Positions 31,743 to 39,538 of a stretch of 42,670 nucleotides of DNA are shown in pieces. This DNA is from Acidimicrobiia bacterium (GTDB lineage: Bacteria > Actinomycetota > Acidimicrobiia > Spongiisociales > ZC4RG35). Position 1 is the stretch's first letter. Every line of letters starts with the position of its first letter. The translations under genes and the position numbers were made by a program. The stretch is from positions 1-42,670 of the forward strand of contig WFOA01000148.1 of NCBI GenBank assembly GCA_015488325.1, written 5' to 3'. Below the pieces are notes generated by a model. That model was not told the origin of the DNA, made no database searches, and saw only the letters and a program-made list of their open reading frames with translations.

Positions 31743-32888
31743 ATGAACGTACTCTTCGTCGACGACCGCCCCGACCGGCTCGCCGCCACCCGCAACTTCG
31801 TCCAAGACCGCGCCATCCCCATCGCCGCCGCCTTCGCCCTCCCCGAAGACGTCGACGCCCAGCTCCGGCGGGTCTCCTTCGACCTGGTGGTGGCGGCGGT
31901 GGACGCACCGGACACCGACACCGCCGAAGCGGTCCGGTCCTTGGCCCGGGACCACCCCGAACTCGGAAGGCTCGTCCTGTCGAAATACCCCGACATCGCC
32001 GGACACGTGCCCTCCCACCTCGTCGTCCCCCACCAGTTCGACGTCGACCTGCTGCGGCGCAGCATGTGGGCGACGCTCCGCTGGCGTGACCGCCTCGGCA
32101 CCGCCCGGCTCGCCGAGATCGTCACCGCCGCCGACAACCTGCCCAGCCTCCCCGAGGTGTACCTCCGCATCCAGGAGGAGCTGGCCGGGGAGGATCCGAC
32201 ACCGGCCCGGATCGGCGCGATCGTGGAGGAAGATCCCGGCGTCGCCGTGCGGATCCTCAAAGTCGTGAACTCGACCCTGTTCGGCCTCCGAACCGAGGTC
32301 GGTGACGTGACCCAGGCCGTCGCCCTGCTGGGCATCAACACCGTCGCCCGCCTCGTCCTCGCCGCCGGGATGTTCCAGGCGAGAACCAACCTCGAACGCT
32401 GGTTCCTCGAACAACTCTGGGTCGAGTCCCTGGAAGTCGCCACCCTCGCCCGCCGGATCGCCCTCTACGAAGACGTCGGCGGCTCCGAACTGGAGGAGAC
32501 GCAGGTGGCGGGACTGTTGCACGACATCGGGAAGATCGTCTTCTTCCGCAACTGGCCCGACGATTTCCGGTCGATCGACCCCGACGACCCCGACACCTCC
32601 GAAGTGGAGATCTTCGGCGCCACCCACGCCGACATCGGCGCCTACCTGGCATCCCTGTGGGCCCTGCCCACCGGGGTCGTGCAGGCGGTCGGGTACCACC
32701 ACACACCGTCGGCGGGCCGCTACGGGGAGGTGGTGTCGCCGACGAGCATGATCCATGTCGCCCGTGCCTTCGTCGACGCCCGCTACGACGACGGTCAGGT
32801 GGCGCTCGACGAGCTGCACGTCCAAGCGATCGGGGCCCGCCGGGTCGAAGCCTGGCTGGAGACGATCGCCGACCCGGCCGCCGCCTGA
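31743..32888 (+). CDS. HDOD domain protein with degenerate receiver-like N-terminus
   Basis: A 381-aa signalling protein. Residues 1-115 look like a response-regulator receiver: MNVLFVDDRPDRL keeps the acidic pair, but the phosphoacceptor position in FDLVVAAVDAP appears to be Ala rather than Asp, so phosphorylation is unlikely. Residues 125-340 form an HDOD domain: LPSLPEVYLRIQEEL, DPGVAVRILKVVNSTLFGL, VTQAVALLGINTVARLVLA, and LLHDIGKIVFF, which retains the HD pair. HDOD proteins act in signalling and cell-cycle or motility control, usually without known enzyme activity. The gene follows the zinc-ribbon gene by 54 nt. Confidence 0.88.
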   Translation: MNVLFVDDRPDRLAATRNFVQDRAIPIAAAFALPEDVDAQLRRVSFDLVVAAVDAPDTDTAEAVRSLARDHPELGRLVLSKYPDIAGHVPSHLVVPHQFDVDLLRRSMWATLRWRDRLGTARLAEIVTAADNLPSLPEVYLRIQEELAGEDPTPARIGAIVEEDPGVAVRILKVVNSTLFGLRTEVGDVTQAVALLGINTVARLVLAAGMFQARTNLERWFLEQLWVESLEVATLARRIALYEDVGGSELEETQVAGLLHDIGKIVFFRNWPDDFRSIDPDDPDTSEVEIFGATHADIGAYLASLWALPTGVVQAVGYHHTPSAGRYGEVVSPTSMIHVARAFVDARYDDGQVALDELHVQAIGARRVEAWLETIADPAAA

Positions 32889-32933
32889 CCGACCCGGCGG
32901 TACCCTCGGTGTGCACGACGTGGGAGGTTCGGC

Positions 32934-33323
32934 ATGGCAGTGCGTTTCCTGAGCGACGAATACATGGCGCAGGCGACGAAGGTCATGAACGACGACGAAG
33001 CGTTCCGCTCGGCCGCCGGCGGGCTGGACATGACGATGCAGTTCACCGTCACCGACGTACCCGACGAAGGCGAATTCCAGTATTTCATCCGGATCGCCGA
33101 CGGACGGGGAGAGATGGCCCGGGGCACCGTCGACCAGCCCGACGCCCGGATCCGCAACAGCTACGACACCGCCGCCGGGATCTCCCGGGGCGAACTCAAC
33201 TCGGCCACCGCCTTCATGACGGGGAAGTTGAAGGTGTCGGGCAACGTCGCCAAGCTCATGACCGCCCAGAACGCCCTGTCCCGGCTCCAGGATGCGATGG
33301 CGGCACTGGAGGTCGAATACTGA
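32934..33323 (+). CDS. SCP2 sterol-carrier-like domain protein
   Basis: A 129-aa single-domain protein resembling SCP2 lipid carriers: MAVRFLSDEYMAQATKVMNDDEAFRSAA, a beta-sheet stretch with FQYFIRIADGRGEMARG, the YDTAAGISRGELNSATAFMTGKLKVSGNVAKLM segment typical of the family, and a C-terminal helix. Such proteins bind hydrophobic ligands such as acyl chains; the ligand is unknown. GGGAGG lies shortly before ATG 32934. The stop is 3 nt from that of the converging MFS gene, with no hairpin between. Confidence 0.88.
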   Translation: MAVRFLSDEYMAQATKVMNDDEAFRSAAGGLDMTMQFTVTDVPDEGEFQYFIRIADGRGEMARGTVDQPDARIRNSYDTAAGISRGELNSATAFMTGKLKVSGNVAKLMTAQNALSRLQDAMAALEVEY

Positions 33324-33326
33324 CGT

Positions 33327-34496
33327 TCACGCCGGCGTTCGGGTCTCGGGGAGGGTGACGGCGATCGTGACCGCCGCCAACGTGTAGCTGACACCCACGG
33401 CGGCGAGGGCCACCCCCAACCCGCCCCAGGCACCGGCAGCGACCCCGACCAGCGCCGGAGCGGCGGCTCCGCCGCCGATCTCGAACGTCCGGGCGACGGC
33501 ACCGATCCGGCCACGCAGGTAGCCGGGGAACGGCTCGGTCGTGAACGCCGAGACGACCGGCGCGCTCCCGGTGAGGAAGAAGATGACGGCGCCGAGGCCG
33601 AAGGCCCGGACGACGTCGGTCTCGGCCGTGAAGGCGACGAACCCCGCCACGGTCGCCCCGGTCAGAAACACGAAGGCGGTCGGACGACGACCCCTGCCGT
33701 CCATGAGACGTCCCGCCGCGAAGAACCCCGACAGCCCCGCCGCCCACACCGCGAAGAAGAGGGGAGGGATCTCCGTGAGGGTCCATCGCCACTCCTCCAG
33801 CACCAGCGTCGAAGCGAACAGGGTGAGGGCGCTCGGGTACATGGCCAGCAGGAAGACGAGCAGCGACGCCCCCGCCACCGGCCGTAACCCGCCGCCCCGC
33901 AGCCACCCGGAGCGGGACGTTCGACGCCAGCCCGACGTCTCGGGGAGGTGGCGGCGGGCAGCCGCCACGAACAGGAGGGGCAGGACACCGAAGGCGTAGA
34001 GGAGCCGCCACGACGCTCCCGTGGCGACGACCAGGAGGAACCCCAACCCGGCTGCCGCCTGGCCGAAGGCGACCATCGACGAGAGCACCCCGAGGCTCCG
34101 TCCTCTCCGGTCCTCGTCGACGGCTTCGACGACCATGATCGAAGCCAACGGTTTCTCCGCCCCGAGAAACGCCCGGGCCACGACCTGGTAGGCGACGAAA
34201 TCGGCCACGCCCACCGAGAGGGCGGTGAGGGCGGTGGCGACCGTGTAGCCGACGATGGTGATCCCGAGCAGCCGGCGGCGGCCGTACCGGTCGGCGAGGG
34301 CCACCAGCACCAGCGACCCGAACGATCCGGCGAGGACGGCCGAACCCACCACACCGGCTTCGACGAGCCCGAGGCCGAACTCGGCCCGGATGAGGGGGAG
34401 CGCCAAACCGAGCAGCAGCGTGTCGTAGCCTTCGAAGAAGGTGGCAGGGGCGAGAAGGGACAGCAGCCTCCGCTCGACCCGACCCGCCATCGTCAC
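33327..34496 (-). CDS. MFS transporter (sugar/aromatic-acid porter-like)
   Basis: A 389-aa, 12-helix major facilitator. Seen: FFEGYDTLLLGLALPLI in helix 1, the inter-helix motif LADRYGRRRLL after helix 2, MVVEAVDEDRRGRSLG, and the second-half motif GRLMDGRGRRPTAF. These features suit the metabolite:H+ or sugar-porter branches; the substrate is unknown. The GTG at 34496 overlaps the stop of the upstream dehydrogenase as GTGA, indicating an operon; ATG 34490 is a near alternative. A role in importing the dehydrogenase substrate is plausible but inferred. Confidence 0.88.
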   Translation of the reverse strand: MTMAGRVERRLLSLLAPATFFEGYDTLLLGLALPLIRAEFGLGLVEAGVVGSAVLAGSFGSLVLVALADRYGRRRLLGITIVGYTVATALTALSVGVADFVAYQVVARAFLGAEKPLASIMVVEAVDEDRRGRSLGVLSSMVAFGQAAAGLGFLLVVATGASWRLLYAFGVLPLLFVAAARRHLPETSGWRRTSRSGWLRGGGLRPVAGASLLVFLLAMYPSALTLFASTLVLEEWRWTLTEIPPLFFAVWAAGLSGFFAAGRLMDGRGRRPTAFVFLTGATVAGFVAFTAETDVVRAFGLGAVIFFLTGSAPVVSAFTTEPFPGYLRGRIGAVARTFEIGGGAAAPALVGVAAGAWGGLGVALAAVGVSYTLAAVTIAVTLPETRTPA

Positions 34497-35506
34497 CGGG
34501 CCGGGTCGACGAGGACTTTGACGCCTCCTTCACCCGCCACCAGCCCCGTCATGGCCGCTTCGACGTCGGCCAGCCCGACCCGACCGGTGACGATCTCCAC
34601 CAGCTCGGGTCTCTCCCCGACATGTCGGAGGGCGGCCCGCATCGAGTCGACGGTCGGCCCGGCGACAGAGAACGCCCGCTGCTCCCGGACGGTCATCCGC
34701 AGCAACAGGACCGGGGTCGACGGGATCCCCAAGATCCCGATCACCGCGCCCGGCCCTGCGTCGTCGAAGATGTCCTGGAGGCCTTCGGCCGTGCCGGAAC
34801 ATTCGAAGGCGATCCGGGGTCCGGCCGGGTGGCGGGTACGGGCCACCTCGTAGACGTCCTCCCGGGTCGGGTCGAGGGTGAGGGACGCTCCCAGGCGGAC
34901 GGCGTGTCGACGTCGCTCCTCGATCAGGTCGCCGGCCAGGACCACACAGCCGGCCGTCACCAGCGCCGACACCGAGCACAGGCCGATCGGGCCGAGACCG
35001 TTCACGTAGGCGAGCGCCCCCGGTTCGGGATCGGCGATCGACACCGCCCTGAGCGCCACCCCGAGGGGATCCGCCAGGGCCGCCGCTTCGTCGGAGACAG
35101 AATCCGCCACCTCGATCAGATGCGCGGCCGGGAACACCGCGTACTCGGCGAACCCGCCCCAGCGACGCCGGTCGTCGGGGCGTTCACAGTGGCGTGGCTC
35201 CCCCCGGCGGCACCAGTAGCACTCGCCGCAACCTCGAGGCGGATAGACGACCACCCGGGTGCCCGGCTGCCACGTCCCGGTCGGGTCGTCGACCACGTCG
35301 GCGACGACTTCGTGACCGAGGACGGTGCCGGGTCCGGCGAGTGCCCCCGTCTTGAAGACGGTCAGGTCGGAGCCGCAGATACCGCACACACGGACCCGGA
35401 CGAGCGCCTCACCCTTCCGGGGCTGCGGAATCGGGACCTCCCGCAGCTCCAGCCGACGCGCCTCCGCCAAGAAGAGGGCCCGCATCGTGGCGCCCACGTC
35501 TGACAT
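34493..35506 (-). CDS. Zinc-dependent alcohol/polyol dehydrogenase (MDR family)
   Basis: A 337-aa medium-chain dehydrogenase. It has the catalytic zinc ligands CGICGSD (Cys44) and GHE (His65, Glu66), a structural-zinc lobe CGECYWCRRGEPRHC, and a Rossmann NAD(P) motif NGLGPIGL. Similarity is to threonine, sorbitol and related dehydrogenases; substrate unknown. The ATG at 35506 sits right next to GAGGAG; GTG 35497, with 9-nt spacing, is a possible real start. A -10 (TATATT, plus-strand 35546-35551) overlaps the -10 of the divergent ThDP gene. It is first in an operon with the MFS gene (GTGA overlap). Confidence 0.9.
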   Translation of the reverse strand: MSDVGATMRALFLAEARRLELREVPIPQPRKGEALVRVRVCGICGSDLTVFKTGALAGPGTVLGHEVVADVVDDPTGTWQPGTRVVVYPPRGCGECYWCRRGEPRHCERPDDRRRWGGFAEYAVFPAAHLIEVADSVSDEAAALADPLGVALRAVSIADPEPGALAYVNGLGPIGLCSVSALVTAGCVVLAGDLIEERRRHAVRLGASLTLDPTREDVYEVARTRHPAGPRIAFECSGTAEGLQDIFDDAGPGAVIGILGIPSTPVLLLRMTVREQRAFSVAGPTVDSMRAALRHVGERPELVEIVTGRVGLADVEAAMTGLVAGEGGVKVLVDPAR

Positions 35507-35545
35507 CTCCTCGATCTCGCGGCCCGGTCCGGGACCGACCGGCCG

Positions 35546-35553
35546 AATATACT
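35546..35553. promoter_or_regulatory. Overlapping divergent -10 boxes
   Basis: TATACT (35548-35553, plus) lies 9 nt before ATG 35563. TATATT (35551-35546, minus) serves the dehydrogenase. The two boxes share four base pairs, so polymerase should be able to occupy only one promoter at a time. Confidence 0.5.
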
Positions 35554-35562
35554 GCGCAGGCG

Positions 35563-37221
35563 ATGAGCTCTCCCGAGCCCGGCGGTGTCCTCGCCGCTCG
35601 TGCCCTCGGCGACGTGGGGGTCGACGTCGTCTACGCGCTCCCTGGAGGACACATCGATCCGCTGCTCGCCGCCCTCGACGCCCGGGGGACGGAACTGGTG
35701 GTCACCCGCCACGAAGAGAACGCCGTCCTCATGGCGGGCGGACACGCCCTCGCCACCGGCGAACCCGGCGTCGCCTGCGTCACCGCCGGCCCGGGACTCG
35801 CCAACGCCGTCGGCGGGATCGCCGAAGTGAACGCGTCCGGGCTCCCGGTCGTCGTCGTCGCCGGACGCACCGCGGTCACCCAACGGGGAAGAGGCGCAGT
35901 CCAAGATCTCGATCAGACGGCTCTGGTCGCTCCGATCAGCAAGTGGCGGGACGTCTGCTGGGAGACGGAACGGATCCCCGAATACATCGAGGCGGCGATC
36001 CACCACGCCCGGACCGGAAGCCCGGGGGTGGCCTACCTGGAGGTACCCGCCGACGTGCTGAAGGGGGTGGCGACGCCGCCGGTCTCCCCCGTCGGTCCCG
36101 GGCATGCCAAACCCACCCGCCCGGTCCCCGACCCGGCCACCGTGACCCGGATCGTCGGGCTCCTCGACCGGGCCGAACGGCCGGTGATCCTCGCCGGGTC
36201 GGGGGCGTTCTTCTCCGGTGCCGGGCCGTCCCTGACCCGGTTCGCCGAACGGTCCGGTATCCCCGTGGTCACCACCGCGGCGGCCCGGGGTCTGATCCCC
36301 GACGACCATCCATGCTGTGTGGGCGGCCTCGTCCACGGCGGCGCCGCCACCCTGTCGGCCGACGTGGTGCTGGCGGCAGGTTCCCGGTTCAATGCCAACC
36401 TCCTGTATGGACGTCCTCCCCTGTTCGCCCCCGACGCCCAGGTGATCCAGCTCGACGTCCGCCCCGAACACCTCGGCGGCCAGCGGGTTCCCACCTTGGC
36501 CGTGGTCGGCGACGTGGCCGCCACCTTCGAGACCCTCACCGAGGTGTGGCCGTCCCCCGCCGACCGGTTCGACGGCTGGCGGGCCGACGCCCTCGGGGCG
36601 GCGGCGGCCAGCCGCGACCAGTGGGCCCGGGAGGCGTCGCGACCCACCGAACGCATCCATCCGGGCCTCCTCGCCCGGGAGACCGCCCGGTTCGCCGCCT
36701 CCCGGCGGGTCCCGTTCGTCGTCGACGGCGGCGACAGCGTGATCTGGGGGCTCGCCTTCGCCTCGGCGTGGGCGCCGGGCAGCCACCTGTCGATCGGTTC
36801 GGCGATGGGCACCCTCGGGGTCGGGTTGCCCTTCGCCATCGCCGCCGCTGGAGCGTGGGAACGGCCGGCGGTCCTGTTCACAGGTGACGGCGCCTTCGGG
36901 CTGTCGGCCATGGAAGTGGACACGGCGGCACGGTGGCGGCGGGGAGTCGTCGCCGTCGTCGTCGACAACGGCGGCTGGAGCGACGAAGCCGACGCCCTCG
37001 GGGATGCCACCGTGGCCCCGTCGACGATGCGGTACGACCTCCTGGCGACGGCGGTGGGCGGCCACGGTGAACGGATCGAGACGCTGGAGGAGATCGAGGG
37101 CGCGTTGGAGCGGTCCTGGGAGGCCGCCGCCGAAGGCCGGGTCGCCGTGGTCGACGCCGTCTGCGACCCGGAGGTCGTGAGCGACCTCATGGCGGGGATC
37201 GGCGGCCTCGGCGTGATGTGA
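35563..37221 (+). CDS. ThDP-dependent enzyme, acetolactate synthase / 2-hydroxyacyl-CoA lyase-like
   Basis: A 552-aa thiamine-diphosphate enzyme with the three-domain plan: Pyr domain with ALPGGHIDPLLAAL and RHEENAVLMAGGHA (the cofactor-activating Glu), a central domain, and PP domain with IGSAMGTLGVGLPFAIAAA and the cofactor motif GDGAFGLSAMEV...VVVDNGGW. The NNGG-like end resembles oxalyl-CoA decarboxylase and 2-hydroxyacyl-CoA lyase more than biosynthetic IlvB, and no small IlvH subunit lies nearby; the reaction remains open. The start is leaderless. The cysM gene follows 51 nt downstream with its own -10 box. Confidence 0.88.
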   Translation: MSSPEPGGVLAARALGDVGVDVVYALPGGHIDPLLAALDARGTELVVTRHEENAVLMAGGHALATGEPGVACVTAGPGLANAVGGIAEVNASGLPVVVVAGRTAVTQRGRGAVQDLDQTALVAPISKWRDVCWETERIPEYIEAAIHHARTGSPGVAYLEVPADVLKGVATPPVSPVGPGHAKPTRPVPDPATVTRIVGLLDRAERPVILAGSGAFFSGAGPSLTRFAERSGIPVVTTAAARGLIPDDHPCCVGGLVHGGAATLSADVVLAAGSRFNANLLYGRPPLFAPDAQVIQLDVRPEHLGGQRVPTLAVVGDVAATFETLTEVWPSPADRFDGWRADALGAAAASRDQWAREASRPTERIHPGLLARETARFAASRRVPFVVDGGDSVIWGLAFASAWAPGSHLSIGSAMGTLGVGLPFAIAAAGAWERPAVLFTGDGAFGLSAMEVDTAARWRRGVVAVVVDNGGWSDEADALGDATVAPSTMRYDLLATAVGGHGERIETLEEIEGALERSWEAAAEGRVAVVDAVCDPEVVSDLMAGIGGLGVM

Positions 37222-37259
37222 CCGTCGCCCTCCGGCTCGTGGCGGCGGCTCCCCTCGGC

Positions 37260-37265
37260 TACCTT
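37260..37265 (+). promoter_or_regulatory. -10 box of cysM, leaderless
   Basis: TACCTT, 7 nt before GTG 37273. A TTG at 37264 overlaps this hexamer and is therefore a weaker start. Confidence 0.4.
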
Positions 37266-37272
37266 GCCGCCG

Positions 37273-38133
37273 GTGAAACCCGGCAACACCCCCCTCGAAG
37301 AGCTGCGACGTCTCGCCCCGCCCGGGACCCGCCTCTTCGCCAAGTTGGAATGGTTCAACCCGACCGGTTCGATCAAAGACCGGCCAGCCTGGTACATGTT
37401 CCGCAACGCCGTCGAAGACGGCAAGCTCCGGCCCGGTCAGCCCATCATCGAAGCGACGTCGGGCAACACCGGGATCGGCCTGGCCCGGCTGGCGATCATC
37501 CACGGCCACCCGATGGTGATCTGCCTTCCCCGGTCGGCGACGGAGGAACGCAAACAGCTCCTGCGGGCCTACGGCGCCGAGCTGATCGAAGTCGAAGGCG
37601 GACCCAACGACGCCATCGCCCATGCCCGGGAGCTGGTCGACGCCGGCGAAGGCCACATGCTCTACCAGTACGGCAACCGGTGGAACGTCTACGCCCATTT
37701 CTTCGGGACCTCCCAGGAGATCCTGACCGGGTGGCCGCTGACGGAGCCACCCACCCACCTGTTCGCCGCCTACGGGACCGGCGGCACCCTCACCGGCAAC
37801 AGCAGGGCCCTGGTCCGGGTATGGCCGCATCTCCGGATCCATTCGGTGGAGCCCTACGTCGACGACCCGATCGGAGGGATGCGGTCCCAGGACGATCCCT
37901 TCCAGCCGCCCGTCGCCGATCTGTCCCTGGTGACCGACCGCCACGAGGTGGGGGTGGCAACGGCGACGGCGATGGTGGCGGAGACGATGAAGACCGAAGG
38001 CCTGTTCGTGGGGACCTCGTCGGGGGCGATCCTCCACGCGGCCGTCGACACCCTCAGTCGGGAAGGAGGCACCGCCGTCGCCCTCCTCCCCGACGCCGGC
38101 TGGAAGTACCTCTCCGGTCCGCCCTGGAGCTGA
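37273..38133 (+). CDS. cysM: PLP-dependent cysteine synthase, O-phosphoserine (CysM) type
   Basis: A 286-aa fold-type II PLP enzyme close to M. tuberculosis CysM. Matching stretches are GNTPL, NPTGSIKDRPA (PLP Lys35), EATSGNTGI, ERKQLLRAYGAELI, MLYQYGNRWN..AHFFGTSQEI, GTGGTL, TEGLFVGTSSGAILHAA and DAGWKYLS. M. tuberculosis CysM uses O-phospho-L-serine, recognised by Arg220; an Arg is kept in the equivalent loop (DDPIGGMRSQDDPF). Activity is therefore probably O-phosphoserine plus a sulfide donor giving cysteine. No cysO/mec sulfur-carrier genes are in the window. The SbnI-like serine kinase at 3933-4715 could supply the substrate. A diaminopropionate-type (SbnA-like) role is an alternative. 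Confidence 0.88.
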   Translation: MKPGNTPLEELRRLAPPGTRLFAKLEWFNPTGSIKDRPAWYMFRNAVEDGKLRPGQPIIEATSGNTGIGLARLAIIHGHPMVICLPRSATEERKQLLRAYGAELIEVEGGPNDAIAHARELVDAGEGHMLYQYGNRWNVYAHFFGTSQEILTGWPLTEPPTHLFAAYGTGGTLTGNSRALVRVWPHLRIHSVEPYVDDPIGGMRSQDDPFQPPVADLSLVTDRHEVGVATATAMVAETMKTEGLFVGTSSGAILHAAVDTLSREGGTAVALLPDAGWKYLSGPPWS

Positions 38134-38187
38134 CACGACCCCGACGAACCGCCACGTCCGCCGCCGGCATCCGGGACGGTGGACGCA

Positions 38188-38193
38188 TAGAGT
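38188..38193 (+). promoter_or_regulatory. -10 box of the truncated adenylate cyclase gene
   Basis: TAGAGT, 6 nt before ATG 38200. The promoter of the broken gene appears intact. Confidence 0.4.
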
Positions 38194-38199
38194 CGGGCG

Positions 38200-38328
38200 A
38201 TGAGTCCACCGTCAGAGGTCTCCGCCGCGCTCCCCGCCCATCTGGCCCGACGGGTCCTCCACGGCCGGGCGACCCTCGAAGGGGAACGGAAGCGGGTGAC
38301 GGTGCTGTTCGCCGACCTCGTCGGGTCA
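38200..38328 (+). pseudogene. 5' remnant of a class III adenylate/guanylate cyclase
   Basis: The first 43 codons read MSPPSEVSAALPAHLARRVL and then EGERKRVTVLFADLVGS. This is the start of the actinobacterial cyclase family in which GERKxVTVLFADLVGST leads into the cyclase catalytic domain, often followed by an ATPase and TPR repeats (about 1000 aa in all). Right after VGS the similarity stops: the frame continues to 38736 but is only the antisense of the MFS gene whose stop codon lies at 38326-38328. About 95% of the gene is missing. This marks a deletion or insertion breakpoint near 38325-38330, or less likely an assembly join. Confidence 0.75.
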
Positions 38329-39492
38329 GCCGGCCACCGCCGGAGGGGAATGTCGGGTCCGGTCGGCAACGAAGAACACCACCCCGCCGAGTCCGGCGAG
38401 GCCGGCCACGGTCAGGAACGCCGCCGGATATCCCCGGGCTTCGATCAGCAGCCCCAACGTCGGACCACCGACGAGCATGGCCAGGTCGAACACGGCGGTG
38501 AAGATCCCCATCCCGGCTCCCCGGTTCGCCGCCGGCGACCGGTCGACGGTGAGCTTGCCGAGGATCGGGAAGAGAAAGGCGTGTCCGGTCCCGCCGAGGG
38601 TCGCCGCCAACACCAGCATCCCGACACCGTCGGCGAACGCCAGGAGGGAGAAGGAGGCGACGATGAACGCGATCGCGACCGGGATGACCCTGCGGTACCC
38701 GACCCGGTCCGGGAGCCACGACACCGTCAGCCGTAACAGCACCGCCGTCCCCGAATACCCGAACATGAACAGGCCGACGGAGCCGACGCCGACCGCATCC
38801 ACGTAGGTGCGGAGAAACGTGACGACCGTCCCGAACGCCAGGCCGAACACCAGGGTGAGGACCCAGACGGGGCGGAGCGCCGGTTCCCGGATGAACCGGA
38901 GGAACGGGATCCTCCCGGCGAGGGACGGAGCGTCGGGGAGGGGCCGGAGGGTGCGAACCACCACCAGCAGGATCAGGTCGACGACGGCGACGGCGACGAA
39001 GAACGCCCGGTATCCGCCGAAGCCGATCAGGACGTCTCCCAGACCCGGTCCGAACATGCCGGGCAGCATCCCGGACAGCCCGAAGATGGCGATGCCCTGG
39101 GCTCGCCGTCCCGGAGGGATCACATCCCCGGCGTAGGTGAACAGGCCGGTGAAGGTGACGGCGAGGACGACGGCGTAGACGGCTCGGGCGACGAACACCG
39201 CCGGACCGATCCGGTCGATGAACAGGAACGACACGACGGTGACCACCCGCACGGCGGCGGCGGCCGTCACCATCGGGATCCGACCGACCCGGTCGAGGCC
39301 TTCGCCCACGAACGGTCGGGTCAGGAAGGAGGCGAGGACCGCCACCGAGATGACGGTACCGATGAGGGCCTCCCGAGCCCCCAGCTCGGCGAGGAAACCG
39401 GGGAACTGGATGAACATGGTGAAAGCCAGATCGGAGAAGAAGTTGGCGACGAACGCACGCAGGAAAGCCGGGGTGAGGAGTTCCGACCGCAT
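38326..39492 (-). CDS. MFS transporter (drug-efflux-like)
   Basis: A 388-aa major facilitator with about 12 helices: LRAFVANFFSDLAFTMFIQFPGFLAELGA at the start, LTRPFVGEGLDRVGRIPM after helix 2, and FGYSGTAVLLRLTVSWLPDRVGYRR in the second half. It resembles proton-driven exporters (YfcJ/arabinose-efflux-like), with unknown substrate. It lies 46 nt after the TetR gene on the same strand, so it is probably the third gene of the MmpL-TetR block. Its stop codon coincides with the breakpoint in the cyclase remnant on the other strand, so its last residues may have changed at that junction. Confidence 0.88.
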   Translation of the reverse strand: MRSELLTPAFLRAFVANFFSDLAFTMFIQFPGFLAELGAREALIGTVISVAVLASFLTRPFVGEGLDRVGRIPMVTAAAAVRVVTVVSFLFIDRIGPAVFVARAVYAVVLAVTFTGLFTYAGDVIPPGRRAQGIAIFGLSGMLPGMFGPGLGDVLIGFGGYRAFFVAVAVVDLILLVVVRTLRPLPDAPSLAGRIPFLRFIREPALRPVWVLTLVFGLAFGTVVTFLRTYVDAVGVGSVGLFMFGYSGTAVLLRLTVSWLPDRVGYRRVIPVAIAFIVASFSLLAFADGVGMLVLAATLGGTGHAFLFPILGKLTVDRSPAANRGAGMGIFTAVFDLAMLVGGPTLGLLIEARGYPAAFLTVAGLAGLGGVVFFVADRTRHSPPAVAG

Positions 39493-39538
39493 CGGTCGAT
39501 CTTCGCAGACCCGGCGACCCCTCCCGCCGACCGACCGC

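Noticed and set aside
35563-37221. An oxalate pathway linking the ThDP enzyme with the oxalyl-CoA-synthetase-like NRPS starter
   Set aside because: The genes are about 28 kb apart in different operons, and the ThDP enzyme cannot be assigned to oxalyl-CoA decarboxylase with confidence.
38329-38736. Continuation of the cyclase frame to residue 178
   Set aside because: Beyond VGS the sequence is only the antisense of the MFS gene, with no cyclase motifs.
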